64,000 nucleotides of DNA from Lentimicrobiaceae bacterium (GTDB lineage Bacteria > Bacteroidota > Bacteroidia > Bacteroidales > P3), in contig JAFLTI010000002.1 in NCBI GenBank assembly GCA_022510485.1, positions 38,287 through 102,286 on the forward strand, written 5' to 3'. A program made the translations under genes and the position numbers. The notes beneath the pieces are model-generated. The model saw only the letters and a program-made list of their open reading frames with translations, searched no databases and was not told the DNA's origin. This document shows, in pieces, positions 43,810-52,950 of the stretch (position 1 is the first letter of the stretch; every line of letters starts with the position of its first letter).

Positions 43810-46326
43810 TTATTCTCTGTAGTAAATACGTTTTACCCTTTGCGAAACGCCGGTCAATATCTCGTATGGAATCGTATCGAGGGCTTCTGCCAGAACCGAA
43901 ATGGGATTTTCCTTACCGAACACGATTACCTCATCCTTTTCGGCTATGTCCGTGCCTGTAATATCTATCATACACATATCCATACACACGCTTCCGATAA
44001 TGGGCACAAGATGACCTTTTGCCCACACCTTGCCCTTGCCGTTGCCCAGATGACGGTTCAATCCGTCGGCATACCCTATACCGATAACGCCTACCTTGGT
44101 TTCCCTCTCCGCCACAAAACGCCGCCCGTAACCCACCGCATCGCCGGCGGGAACAGTACGCACCTGAGAAACCACCGTTTTAAGCGTACTCACCGTTTCA
44201 AGGCAAGCCTGCATCTTATCGTCGGTACCTACGCCATAAGCCCCTATGCCTAAACGCACCATATCGAACTGGTATTCGGGAAAACGAAAGATGCCTGCCG
44301 TATTTAAGCAATGGCGCAATATCTTGTAGGGAAACGCGCTTACGATACGCTCGCTCCATTGGGCATAGCGTTCCAGCTGCGCTTGGGTATAATTATCCAT
44401 TTCGGGCATATCCGCCGTAGCCAAGTGTGTAAACACCGACTGTAGCTTGCAGCGTGGCTCAGCCTGCAATGCCGCTATCAAAGCCGAAAGATCCGCTTCT
44501 TCAAACCCCATTCGGTGCATACCCGTATCTAAACCGATATGTATTCTCACGCTGTCTTTTCCGTCAATGCCCATACCGTTCATACAGGAGCGCAAGGATT
44601 CGAGCGTGCGGAAATTATAGATAACCGGTTCTATGCCGTAGCGCAAAACCGTTTCCATACCTTCTTCTTCGGGGTTCATACACATAATGGGCAGATTGAT
44701 GCCGTTGTTGCGCAGGGAAACCGCCTCGTCGGGATATGCCACCGTTACATAGTCTACGTGATTGTAGACCAAAGTTCCGGCAATTTCGTGGCTGCCGCTG
44801 CCGTAAGAAAAAGCCTTGCCCATTACCATAAGTTTGGTCTGCGGCTTGAGCAGGCTTCTGAAAAAGTTGATATTATGCACCAATGCGGTAAGGTTCACCT
44901 CCAAAACGGTTTGGTGTACCTTGCGTTGCAGCCGGGATGCAATCCTTTCAAAACTGAATATACGTGCGCCCTTGAGCAAGACTGCCTTTCCGTAATACTG
45001 TTCTAAGGAAAACGCGGCAAGAAAAGAATCCGTATCGGGATAGAGGCGGGCGTTGAGGCGTGAAAACGCGCCTTTCTGCCTTTGCATAGCCGGGCCTATT
45101 CCCACCATTTCGTCAACGCCCTTAGCCCCAAGTACCTCCGCCACTTCGCGGTAAAGTTCTTCTTCGGAACGTCCCGATTGCAGTATATCCGACAGAATCA
45201 CACACTTGGAGCGCGCGCCTGCATTCTGGCACAAAAAGTCTAAGGCAACGCAAAACGAATTGAAATCGGAATTATACACATCGTTTACCACAAAGCCGTT
45301 GCCCACTCCCTCCTTCATTTCCATACGCATTTCCACTGCCGGAAGATGCGCCATCAAAGGAGCGATGGTGCTGTTGTCGTAGCCCAAGAGCAACATCGCC
45401 AGCCAGCAATGAATGGCATTTTCAACAGATGCCTTGTCGGAAAAAGGTATTTCAATGGCTATTTCATCCTGTCCGTATCGGGCGCGGAGGCGCGTTCCTC
45501 CGTTTTCACGTATCAATTCCAAAACGCGCAAATCGGCATCCGTAGCCGCTTTGGTAGTCCACGTAGCCTTGCGTAGCCTGTCTGAAAGAATGCCTTGTTC
45601 GGTTTGCCGTGCTACCTGTTCGCCTATTTCCGTATAATCGGCGCAATACAGAAGGGTCTGCGCCTGTTTGAAAAGCCGGAGCTTTTCGGCAATCTTGGCT
45701 TTTGTGCCGGTAAACCCGGCATCGTGGGCAGATCCTATATTGGTAAAGATACCGAAAACAGGACAAATCATCTCAGCCAAGATTTCCATTTCGCCCGCTT
45801 GGGAAACCCCCGCCTCAAAAACAGCCGCCTCGTGTTCGGGCTGCATCTGCAATACCGACAAAGGCACACCGATTTGCGAATTGTAGCTTTGCGGACTTCT
45901 TACAACGTGCTTAGAAGCACCGAGCAAGAAAGAAAGCCATTCTTTGACTATCGTTTTACCGTTGCTTCCTGTAATGGCGATAACCGGAATGTTGAACTTT
46001 TTACGATGTGCGGCAGCCAAAGTTTGTAATGCGGTCAGGGTATCGGGCACCTGTATGAAAAAGGCATCCGGCATAGAAGCGTATTCCGCCCTGTTTTCGC
46101 TTATCAAGAAGAAACGGACACCGCTTTGATACATACTGCGGATATATTCATGCCCGTTTCCCTTGCGGGTAACCAAGGCAACGAACATACGCCCCTGCCC
46201 TCTGCCGGCAATGCGGCTGTCGGTAACGATGCGTTCTACCGAAATATTTTCGGCAGGCAACGCGGGCAGGCACTTGCCACCAACGGCATCCACTATCTCA
46301 CGCACGTACAGGCTGGCAGTCTTCAT
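43810..46326 (-). CDS. Bifunctional MurF ligase / alanine racemase
   Basis: This 838-residue protein is a natural fusion. The N-terminal half (about 1-460) is MurF, adding D-Ala-D-Ala to UDP-MurNAc-tripeptide, with ATP loop ITGSNGKTIVKEW. The C-terminal half (about 470-838) is a PLP alanine racemase with the Lys motif LMVMGKAFSYGSG and GIGYADGLNRH. The fusion places supply and use of D-Ala in one protein and is characteristic of Bacteroidota. It lies in the recA-to-lysC run. Confidence 0.92.
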   Translation of the reverse strand: MKTASLYVREIVDAVGGKCLPALPAENISVERIVTDSRIAGRGQGRMFVALVTRKGNGHEYIRSMYQSGVRFFLISENRAEYASMPDAFFIQVPDTLTALQTLAAAHRKKFNIPVIAITGSNGKTIVKEWLSFLLGASKHVVRSPQSYNSQIGVPLSVLQMQPEHEAAVFEAGVSQAGEMEILAEMICPVFGIFTNIGSAHDAGFTGTKAKIAEKLRLFKQAQTLLYCADYTEIGEQVARQTEQGILSDRLRKATWTTKAATDADLRVLELIRENGGTRLRARYGQDEIAIEIPFSDKASVENAIHCWLAMLLLGYDNSTIAPLMAHLPAVEMRMEMKEGVGNGFVVNDVYNSDFNSFCVALDFLCQNAGARSKCVILSDILQSGRSEEELYREVAEVLGAKGVDEMVGIGPAMQRQKGAFSRLNARLYPDTDSFLAAFSLEQYYGKAVLLKGARIFSFERIASRLQRKVHQTVLEVNLTALVHNINFFRSLLKPQTKLMVMGKAFSYGSGSHEIAGTLVYNHVDYVTVAYPDEAVSLRNNGINLPIMCMNPEEEGMETVLRYGIEPVIYNFRTLESLRSCMNGMGIDGKDSVRIHIGLDTGMHRMGFEEADLSALIAALQAEPRCKLQSVFTHLATADMPEMDNYTQAQLERYAQWSERIVSAFPYKILRHCLNTAGIFRFPEYQFDMVRLGIGAYGVGTDDKMQACLETVSTLKTVVSQVRTVPAGDAVGYGRRFVAERETKVGVIGIGYADGLNRHLGNGKGKVWAKGHLVPIIGSVCMDMCMIDITGTDIAEKDEVIVFGKENPISVLAEALDTIPYEILTGVSQRVKRIYYRE

Positions 46327-46344
46327 CGGCTATCGGTTTTTATC

Positions 46345-47448
46345 TCAGTTTTCTTCGTGACCGTCTCTCTTATACGAAGCGGCGTGGTAACCCAAAGGAT
46401 TCTCGTTGAGTTTGGCATTCTGCTGACGGGCTGCCACTATATCTACCGCCGTGCACAGCGCACGGAAAAGCGAGCGGAAGGCTTCTTCGGCATTGCCGCT
46501 GCCAAATACGGTTTCTATATGCACTATCGGAAGCCCCGCCGTATAGTAGCAGCAGTCTTCTTTGGGGCAGGCGTCAAAAACCTTTTCCATCTGTTCTTTG
46601 TACATACACAGCACCGCATCGAAAGCGTAACGGTCGGGCTTTACAAAGAACTCTTTAGACGCATAGGGACCGAACACCGGGATTCCCTCCTCAAAAAGAC
46701 GGGTTACCAAAGGCTTGAGCACGTTTGTATCTATAGGCGAATCGGCGCAGAGCACGGCAATACGGGGCGTAGTAATGGAAAAATCGGACTGCAGAACGGC
46801 ATACAATGCCCTTAAACGCTGTTCGATACGTTGTGTATCGAGATAGGTGGCAAGATCCTGACGGCTCGCGGTGGTTAAAAAATTAAGGCGCATCGAGCGA
46901 GCCAGCAACATGCGGAAAGGATTGGCGTGAAACACTTCTGCCACTGCCACAGCCTGATTCTTGAAATCGGCGTGCTTTTGGCGCACTTTGGTTTCATCAA
47001 GCGGCAGAGAAACCAAGGCGTGCAGATGCCCTTCGGCAAGATGCCGGATACCTGCCTGCAAAGGCAACAAGGCATCTTCGGTTTCTTCCGAAGCGGTCTG
47101 CAATACCTGCACATTCCTGCCCTTTATATCCTGTATCTGTTGCTGAGCCACGACCTTGAGGTCTTCCCTGCCTGCTTTTTCCGCCGCTTGCAACAAGTCT
47201 TTTGGCGAACCGTAAACAAAGGGCAGCACGCTGTCGAATATGGAATTATCAAAGAACAAGCGTGCCATTGCACCGTAGTTCAAGGATGAACCGTCGCCGG
47301 GGGTAATTCCCACGCGCAAACGGGAACTTTCCGATGGGCGTTTAACAGGCACCTCCTGCGGCTGCGGAGCTTCGGTCTGTTGCGCCGGTTCCTGCGCGCT
47401 GCCTTTTAATATGGGTCGGCTTATATTTCTGTTTCGAGATTTTTCCAT
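46345..47448 (-). CDS. Divergent PdxA-like protein, probably not a normal dehydrogenase
   Basis: This 367-residue protein keeps the PdxA outline: RVGITPGDGSSLNYGAM (PdxA usually has MGDPAGIGPE), VFGPYASKEFF, a DAVLCMYKEQ segment and a GLPIVHIETVFGSG end. The metal ligand His in MYHDQ is Lys here, and the GHTE-type His motif near the middle reads KNQAVA. A proline/glutamine-rich N-terminal extension of about 40 residues is also unusual. The protein therefore probably lost the 4-phosphohydroxythreonine dehydrogenase activity. It may have a new role. Confidence 0.6.
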   Translation of the reverse strand: MEKSRNRNISRPILKGSAQEPAQQTEAPQPQEVPVKRPSESSRLRVGITPGDGSSLNYGAMARLFFDNSIFDSVLPFVYGSPKDLLQAAEKAGREDLKVVAQQQIQDIKGRNVQVLQTASEETEDALLPLQAGIRHLAEGHLHALVSLPLDETKVRQKHADFKNQAVAVAEVFHANPFRMLLARSMRLNFLTTASRQDLATYLDTQRIEQRLRALYAVLQSDFSITTPRIAVLCADSPIDTNVLKPLVTRLFEEGIPVFGPYASKEFFVKPDRYAFDAVLCMYKEQMEKVFDACPKEDCCYYTAGLPIVHIETVFGSGNAEEAFRSLFRALCTAVDIVAARQQNAKLNENPLGYHAASYKRDGHEEN

Positions 47449-47460
47449 ACTTGTTCTGTC

Positions 47461-48873
47461 TTAAATTTTATCCAATCGGGAGCAGGCTTCTAAAAACCGT
47501 ACCATCAGGCGTACTCCAAAACCTGTGGCACCCGGACCGCGATAGGCATCGCGTTTATGCAGAAATTCCACGCCCGCCACATCTAAATGCACAAAAGGCG
47601 CATCGGTAAAATGCCCCACGAACTTGGCTGCCGTAATCATGCCTGCCGACGCTCCTTTGGCGCAGTTCTTCAAATCGGCAACTTCCGACTCCAATTCCTT
47701 TTCGTATTCTTTCCACATCGGAAAAAAACAAAGCCTCTCGTGGGTACGTTCTCCGTTTTCCATCAACATCGGAACATAACGCTCTGCCCTTTCCTGCATG
47801 GCAACGATTCCTTCGCTTCCCAAGGCGCGGGATGCCGCCCCTGTCAAGGTAGCCATACTTACCACCAAGGCAGGCTTCAGATTTTTCTGCGCGTATGCCA
47901 CCGCGTCAGCCAAAAGCAGGCGACCTTCGGCATCGGTATTGGTAATTTCTACCGTTGTTCCGTTATACATCTTAATTACATCGCCGCAAACCAAGGCATT
48001 GCCGTTAAGACGGTTATCGGTAGCGGGCAGCAGGGCTATCACATGAAGAGGCAACTTCATCTGCGCCACACAGCGCACAATGGACATCGCCAAGGCAGCC
48101 CCCGCCATATCGGTCTTCATATCCTCCATAAAGTTGCCGGTCTTGATGTTCATGCCACCGGCATCAAACACCACGCCCTTGCCTACCAATACAATCGGTT
48201 TCTTGTTCTTGGGCTTGGGCGGCAGATACTCCATTTGGGTAAAGGAGGGTTCGTCCACGCTTCCTTTATTCACGCCCAGCAAACCTCCCATTCCCATCTT
48301 TTGCAAATCTGCCTTAGACCACGACTTCACCGCCACGCCCATCTTGCCGGCATCCTGCTTTGCCCATTTTGCCAAACCCTCGGCATTCAGGGCTGTAAAA
48401 GGCAAATCGACCAAGTATTTGCAACGGTTCACTTCATCGCAGAGCAGCTTAACCCGCCCCATTTCCTTTTGCACGGAAGCGGCAGCCTTAAGACTGATTG
48501 CCACGCCCTGTGCCTTTTCGGTCTTGAACTCGTCAAATACATAAGACGACAGATACAAGGCTTCCATAAAAGCCAATATCTCGTCTGCATTGCGCCACGC
48601 GCTGCCGTCTACCTCAATCCTGCCAATCTTTTCCTTGCGTAAAACCGACCATATCTGCGCTGCCGTACGGCGAATCTTTTCTAAGCGTTCCGCCTCCTCT
48701 TTGATTTTTTGCGGCTCAAACACCACCACCCGACATTGAGGGTAAGGCAAGAGGCAATAGTCCGCTTCTTTCCGGGCTTTCTCGCCCACATAGCGCGCCT
48801 CCTCGACATTCATTCCCGGCAAAGCCTTCTTTGCAGCAACCAAATAGATTATCGCCGATTTTTTCTTTTCCAT
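47461..48873 (-). CDS. Leucyl aminopeptidase (M17 family)
   Basis: This 470-residue protein has the M17 metal and catalytic signatures VGKGVVFDAGGMNIK, MKTDMAGAAL and NTDAEGRLLLADAV. It removes N-terminal residues from peptides in the cytoplasm and needs two divalent metals. It stands 6 bp after the small cysteine protein and 12 bp before the PdxA-like gene. Confidence 0.9.
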   Translation of the reverse strand: MEKKKSAIIYLVAAKKALPGMNVEEARYVGEKARKEADYCLLPYPQCRVVVFEPQKIKEEAERLEKIRRTAAQIWSVLRKEKIGRIEVDGSAWRNADEILAFMEALYLSSYVFDEFKTEKAQGVAISLKAAASVQKEMGRVKLLCDEVNRCKYLVDLPFTALNAEGLAKWAKQDAGKMGVAVKSWSKADLQKMGMGGLLGVNKGSVDEPSFTQMEYLPPKPKNKKPIVLVGKGVVFDAGGMNIKTGNFMEDMKTDMAGAALAMSIVRCVAQMKLPLHVIALLPATDNRLNGNALVCGDVIKMYNGTTVEITNTDAEGRLLLADAVAYAQKNLKPALVVSMATLTGAASRALGSEGIVAMQERAERYVPMLMENGERTHERLCFFPMWKEYEKELESEVADLKNCAKGASAGMITAAKFVGHFTDAPFVHLDVAGVEFLHKRDAYRGPGATGFGVRLMVRFLEACSRLDKI

Positions 48874-48879
48874 CTCAAA

Positions 48880-49128
48880 CTACTTTTCGTCTGCCATCGT
48901 AACCGCCTTGGCAAGCCGCGTTGCCGTATTGCCGTGATGCAGTTCGTAATGGGGGCAGTCTTCGTGTTTTCCCACCTCGGCACACGAACCGCAAGCCTCC
49001 GCACCGCCGTTCTCGCGCATCGCGCAACGGTGCGAAAACTCGCCGTTTTTCTTCAGCCATACCCTCACGCCCAATCCGGCAACGCACAATGCCACCAAAA
49101 CAAGCGTCAACAATAGCAGTTTCAACAT
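48880..49128 (-). CDS. Small single-pass membrane protein with cysteine cluster
   Basis: This protein has 82 residues. One membrane helix (residues 2-22) is followed by a short cytoplasmic or periplasmic tail with Cys35, Cys46, Cys49 and Cys58, and several His. A C46-x2-C49 pair suggests metal or iron-sulfur binding, but no family is recognised. Its stop and start abut recA (3 bp) and the aminopeptidase (6 bp), so it is a real gene in the recA transcript. Confidence 0.65.
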   Translation of the reverse strand: MLKLLLLTLVLVALCVAGLGVRVWLKKNGEFSHRCAMRENGGAEACGSCAEVGKHEDCPHYELHHGNTATRLAKAVTMADEK

Positions 49129-49131
49129 CTC

Positions 49132-50202
49132 CTATTCTTCACCTTCGGTAAATTCGGGCTCTCCGCCATTTTCTTTGGCACGCAAGGCGGCACGTACTTT
49201 GGCTTCTAATTCTTCGCTCAATTCGGGATTGTCCGCCAAAAGCTGCTTTACCGCATCACGCCCCTGTCCCAATTTGGTATCGTTGTAACTGAACCACGAA
49301 CCGCTCTTTTTGAGCACCGAAAGGTCCACACCCAAGTCGATAATCTCTCCTATCTTGGATATACCCTGTCCGTAAAGCAAATCGAACTCCGCCTGACGGA
49401 AAGGAGGCGAAACCTTATTCTTTACCACCTTTACCTTTACGCGGTTTCCCACCACATTGTCGCCCTCCTTAATCTGCGATATACGGCGTATATCAAGACG
49501 AACCGAAGCATAGAACTTAAGCGCGTTACCGCCGGTGGTGGTTTCGGGATTTCCGAACATAACCCCGATTTTTTCACGCAGCTGGTTGATGAAAATACAA
49601 CAGCAACCGGTTTTGCTGATAGTGGAGGTTAGCTTGCGCAACGCCTGCGACATAAGGCGGGCATGAAGCCCCATTTTGGAATCGCCCATCTCGCCTTCGA
49701 TTTCGCTGCGGGGGGTAAGTGCCGCCACCGAGTCGATAACGATAATGTCTATCGCCCCGGAACGAATCAGGTTGTCGGCGATTTCAAGCGCCTGTTCGCC
49801 GTTGTCGGGCTGTGCCACCAACAAATCGTTGGTGTTTACTCCCAATTTTTGAGCGTATGCAGGGTCAAAGGCGTGTTCAGCATCGATAAATGCCGCGATA
49901 CCGCCCTTTTTCTGAGATTCGGCGATAGCGTGAATAGCCAATGTAGTTTTACCCGAAGATTCGGGACCGTATATTTCTATGATCCTGCCCTTGGGGAATC
50001 CGCCCACTCCGAGCGCGTTGTCAACCCCAATGGACCCGGTAGAAATAACCTCTACGTTCTCTATCATCGGATTATCGCCCAATTTCATCACCGCTCCTTT
50101 GCCATAGGATTTTTCAATCTTGTCGAGCGTGAGTTGAAGCGCTTTCAGTTTTTCTGTGTTTACAGAAGGTCTTGCCTCCTCTTTTTCCTCTTTTTTTGCC
50201 AT
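49132..50202 (-). CDS. recA: Recombinase RecA
   Basis: This 356-residue RecA has Walker [12 protein letters not shown], Walker [13 protein letters not shown], the L2-like [10 protein letters not shown] segment and an acidic tail ([13 protein letters not shown]). It forms ATP-dependent filaments for homologous recombination and induces the SOS response. It heads a compact run of eight genes ending with the histidine kinase. Confidence 0.97.
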   Translation of the reverse strand: MAKKEEKEEARPSVNTEKLKALQLTLDKIEKSYGKGAVMKLGDNPMIENVEVISTGSIGVDNALGVGGFPKGRIIEIYGPESSGKTTLAIHAIAESQKKGGIAAFIDAEHAFDPAYAQKLGVNTNDLLVAQPDNGEQALEIADNLIRSGAIDIIVIDSVAALTPRSEIEGEMGDSKMGLHARLMSQALRKLTSTISKTGCCCIFINQLREKIGVMFGNPETTTGGNALKFYASVRLDIRRISQIKEGDNVVGNRVKVKVVKNKVSPPFRQAEFDLLYGQGISKIGEIIDLGVDLSVLKKSGSWFSYNDTKLGQGRDAVKQLLADNPELSEELEAKVRAALRAKENGGEPEFTEGEE

Positions 50203-50231
50203 ATCGCGTATATTTTTCAGTTTTCAGAACC

Positions 50232-50239
50232 CAAAATTA
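50232..50239 (-). promoter_or_regulatory. recA -7 box
   Basis: TAATTTTG on the minus strand fits TAnnTTTG, ending 29 nt upstream of the recA ATG. The -33 region is a T-run rather than TTTG. No inverted LexA-type box was recognised next to it. Confidence 0.5.
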
Positions 50240-50288
50240 CGGCATTCTTTTGTTAAAAAAACCTAATATTTTCTTAAAAAACACCTGC

Positions 50289-50990
50289 CTAAAATTCGAG
50301 CGTTTCATTCAGGAATTTATTGAAAGGAACGGCTGCCACCAAGCCTTTCAGCAAGTTTTTGGCAAAATCGGGCGCGTTCACTTCCTTGTCGCTTATGTGC
50401 CGCGAGATAAAATAGTGGCGGTATTTTAACAATTCCATATCGGGAAAGTCCTTGTCGTATCCCCTCGGCGCCACTTTCAAACGCATGCTTTCGTCCATTT
50501 TTCCTCCATACACTTTCTTTATATCCGGTGAACGGAGTATGTTCCAAAGGGTCTGCGATTGAAAATAGATGCCGTCGCGCACCTTTTTCTGCTTGTCTGA
50601 CGGAAGCCCGTAAACCCCGGCTCCAAACATACATTGCCCCGGTTCCAAGTGGATATAATAGCCCGAACACGAGCCGTGCCGCCCCTCCTTAGAAAGGAAA
50701 GTGCCGATATATCCTTTGTATGGCCGCTTGTCAGAAGAAAAACGGGTGTCCCGATAGATACGGTAGGTGCTTTTCTTGGGATCCACCAAAGCCATATCCT
50801 TGTCGTATTTTACAAGGTGCTCCAGCAGCCAAGTCATAAAAGTTTCTACCTGCGCCTTTACTTGCAGGTATTCTGCCTTGTGTGCATTGAACCAGTCCCG
50901 GTCGTTGTTCTTTGACAAGGCTTTTAAGAAATCCAAGACCCCTGCCAAACCGGGTATCTCCGCATTGCTCGTGTTTTCTTTCTTTTTCAT
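50289..50990 (-). CDS. DUF2461 family protein
   Basis: This 233-residue protein matches the DUF2461 pattern: FLKALSKNNDRDWFNAHKAEYL at the N-terminus, then IYRDTRFSSDKRPYKGYIG and the GYYIHLEPGQCMFGAGVYGL segment. The function of the family is not established. It follows the O-methyltransferase gene by 9 bp. Confidence 0.8.
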   Translation of the reverse strand: MKKKENTSNAEIPGLAGVLDFLKALSKNNDRDWFNAHKAEYLQVKAQVETFMTWLLEHLVKYDKDMALVDPKKSTYRIYRDTRFSSDKRPYKGYIGTFLSKEGRHGSCSGYYIHLEPGQCMFGAGVYGLPSDKQKKVRDGIYFQSQTLWNILRSPDIKKVYGGKMDESMRLKVAPRGYDKDFPDMELLKYRHYFISRHISDKEVNAPDFAKNLLKGLVAAVPFNKFLNETLEF

Positions 50991-50999
50991 CTCGGCTTT

Positions 51000-51650
51000 T
51001 TATTTTTTCCTTACCAACATCAAACCGTCGCGTACCGGCAAAAGCAGGTTCTCCACCTCCGGATCTTCCTGCACCGCCCGATTGAAACCGCGCACCGAAA
51101 GCGTGTCTTTGTCGTGGCAGGCAGGGTCGTACACCTTGCCGTTCCACAACACATTGTCTGCCAACAGCCAGCCTCCCGGTGCAAGAAGGGTTTTCAAAAG
51201 CGGATAATAGTTCCGATAATTGGCTTTGTCGGCATCCAAAAACACAAAATCGAAACCTCCTGCCTGCAATCCGGGCAGAATCAGTTCGGCTTCTCCCATA
51301 CGCAGGTCTATCTTATGCGCCACCTGCGCTTTTTCAAACGCCTGCAAGATACGTTCCCTCAATTCTTCGTTGTGCTCTATGGTAAGAATCCTGCCGTCCT
51401 CCGGCAAGGCTCTTGCCATACAGATAGCGGAATATCCGGTATAGGTTCCCACTTCAAGCACCCGCTTGGGACGTATCATACGGCAAAGCATTTCGAGCAA
51501 CCTGCCCTGATAAGAACCCGAAATCATACGCGGACAAAGCACATTCACGTAGGTATCGCGTTCTAATGCCTGCAAAATGGAATCGGCGGGCGTAGTATGA
51601 CCGCTCGCATATTCCATCAAGGCTTCGGGCAAAAGGCAGTCGCTTTCCAT
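51000..51650 (-). CDS. O-methyltransferase, class I SAM-dependent
   Basis: This 216-residue protein has SAM motif VLEVGTYTGYSAICMA, then DGRILTIEHNEELR and DFVFLDADKANYRNYYP, which matches the metal-dependent caffeoyl-CoA/catechol O-methyltransferase group. A substrate such as a catechol or hydroxylated small molecule is plausible but not known. It starts 4 bp after sdaA. Confidence 0.82.
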   Translation of the reverse strand: MESDCLLPEALMEYASGHTTPADSILQALERDTYVNVLCPRMISGSYQGRLLEMLCRMIRPKRVLEVGTYTGYSAICMARALPEDGRILTIEHNEELRERILQAFEKAQVAHKIDLRMGEAELILPGLQAGGFDFVFLDADKANYRNYYPLLKTLLAPGGWLLADNVLWNGKVYDPACHDKDTLSVRGFNRAVQEDPEVENLLLPVRDGLMLVRKK

Positions 51651-51654
51651 AACA

Positions 51655-52890
51655 CTAATCTTCGTCAGGGTTCATCAAGGCAAGCCCACCCATACTGGTT
51701 TCTTTATAAAGGGCGGGCAAGTCATGCCCAGTCTGCTTCATCACTTTTACCACCTCGTCAAAACTTACCCGGTGGTGACCATCGGAGAGAGCCGCATACA
51801 CATTGGTATCGAAAGCCCTTACTGCGGCAAAGGCGCAACGCTCTATGCAGGGAATCTGCACCAAACCGCACATCGGATCGCAGGTAAGCCCCAAATGGTG
51901 TTCCAAACCCATCTCCGCCGCATATTCGGTTTGGTAGATAGTGCCTCCGAATATCTGGTTGGCTGCCGCACTCGCCATAGAGCAAGCCACGCCGATTTCT
52001 CCCTGACAGCCCACCTCCGCCCCCGAAATAGAAGCGTTGGTCTTTACGATATTGGCTATCAGACCTGCCGTTGCCAAGCCTTTAAGTATGCGTTCTTCGG
52101 TTATGTTGTAGTTTTTATGGCTATGGTAGAGCACCGCCGGTATTACTGCCGCCGAGCCACAGGTAGGCGCGGTAACGATAGCACCCCCACCCGCGTTTTC
52201 TTCTGCCACTGCAAGGGCATAACTGAAGATAAGCCCCCTTGTCCTGAGCGAGCGGTCGTAGCCCTGCGCCTTGATGTTGTATTGAATCGCCTTGCGTTGC
52301 AGGTGCAGACCTCCGGGCAACATTCCTTCGTGCTTCAAGCCGTTTTCCACGCTTTCTTTCATACACTTCCACACCATAGCAAGATAGTCCATATAACCCG
52401 GCTTCTCGTGCAGGTCTACATATTCCCACAGCATACGTCCGTTTTTACGGCACCATTGCAGTATATCCTGCATCGTAGAAAGTTCGTAGATATCCTCGTT
52501 TGAAAAAGGGCTGCCCTCTTCTAAAAATATTCCGTCGGAACCTTTTTCGCGTATATCCCCTCCGCCTATACTGAATACCGTCCACTCGCCCAAAAGTTTT
52601 TCATCCGCATCAAAGGCTTGAAAAAGCATACCGTTGGGATGTTCGGGCAGATAGATTTCGGGATATTCGTACAGAGTGGTCCTGTCTTCTCCCAATTCAT
52701 GCAAAAGGGTCTCGTTTGTAAGGTGTCCCTTGCCGGTGGCACCCAAACTTCCGTAAAGATTGACCCGATAGTGCGCCGCGTCAGGATACCGTTTGCCAAA
52801 AATATGAGCCGCCCGCATGGGACCCATAGTATGGCTGCTCGATGGTCCGTTCCCGATTTTGTATATCTGACAGATGCTTTTCATTGGCAT
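51655..52890 (-). CDS. sdaA: L-serine ammonia-lyase (iron-sulfur type)
   Basis: This 411-residue single-chain enzyme deaminates L-serine to pyruvate. Motifs are GPSSSHTMGPMRAA at the N-terminus and GLTCDPMCGLVQIPCIERCA, which holds the cysteines for a [4Fe-4S] cluster. It begins an operon with the methyltransferase and DUF2461. Its upstream neighbour diverges across a 60-bp gap that includes a palindrome. Confidence 0.9.
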   Translation of the reverse strand: MPMKSICQIYKIGNGPSSSHTMGPMRAAHIFGKRYPDAAHYRVNLYGSLGATGKGHLTNETLLHELGEDRTTLYEYPEIYLPEHPNGMLFQAFDADEKLLGEWTVFSIGGGDIREKGSDGIFLEEGSPFSNEDIYELSTMQDILQWCRKNGRMLWEYVDLHEKPGYMDYLAMVWKCMKESVENGLKHEGMLPGGLHLQRKAIQYNIKAQGYDRSLRTRGLIFSYALAVAEENAGGGAIVTAPTCGSAAVIPAVLYHSHKNYNITEERILKGLATAGLIANIVKTNASISGAEVGCQGEIGVACSMASAAANQIFGGTIYQTEYAAEMGLEHHLGLTCDPMCGLVQIPCIERCAFAAVRAFDTNVYAALSDGHHRVSFDEVVKVMKQTGHDLPALYKETSMGGLALMNPDED

Positions 52891-52929
52891 TGAAATAACC
52901 TGCTAATTTACGAAATTTCAGCTTTTCGT

Positions 52930-52949
52930 ATCTTAGCCGTCGCTAAGAT
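52930..52949. promoter_or_regulatory. Perfect palindrome directly before the chorismatase-like start codon
   Basis: ATCTTAGC and GCTAAGAT (8 bp each) flank the 4-bp loop CGTC, one base before the ATG at 52951. It overlaps TATCTTAG (52929-52936), a one-mismatch -7 box for the plus-strand gene. It could be an operator for the divergent pair or an RNA hairpin blocking the start codon. Confidence 0.6.
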
Positions 52950-52950
52950 T

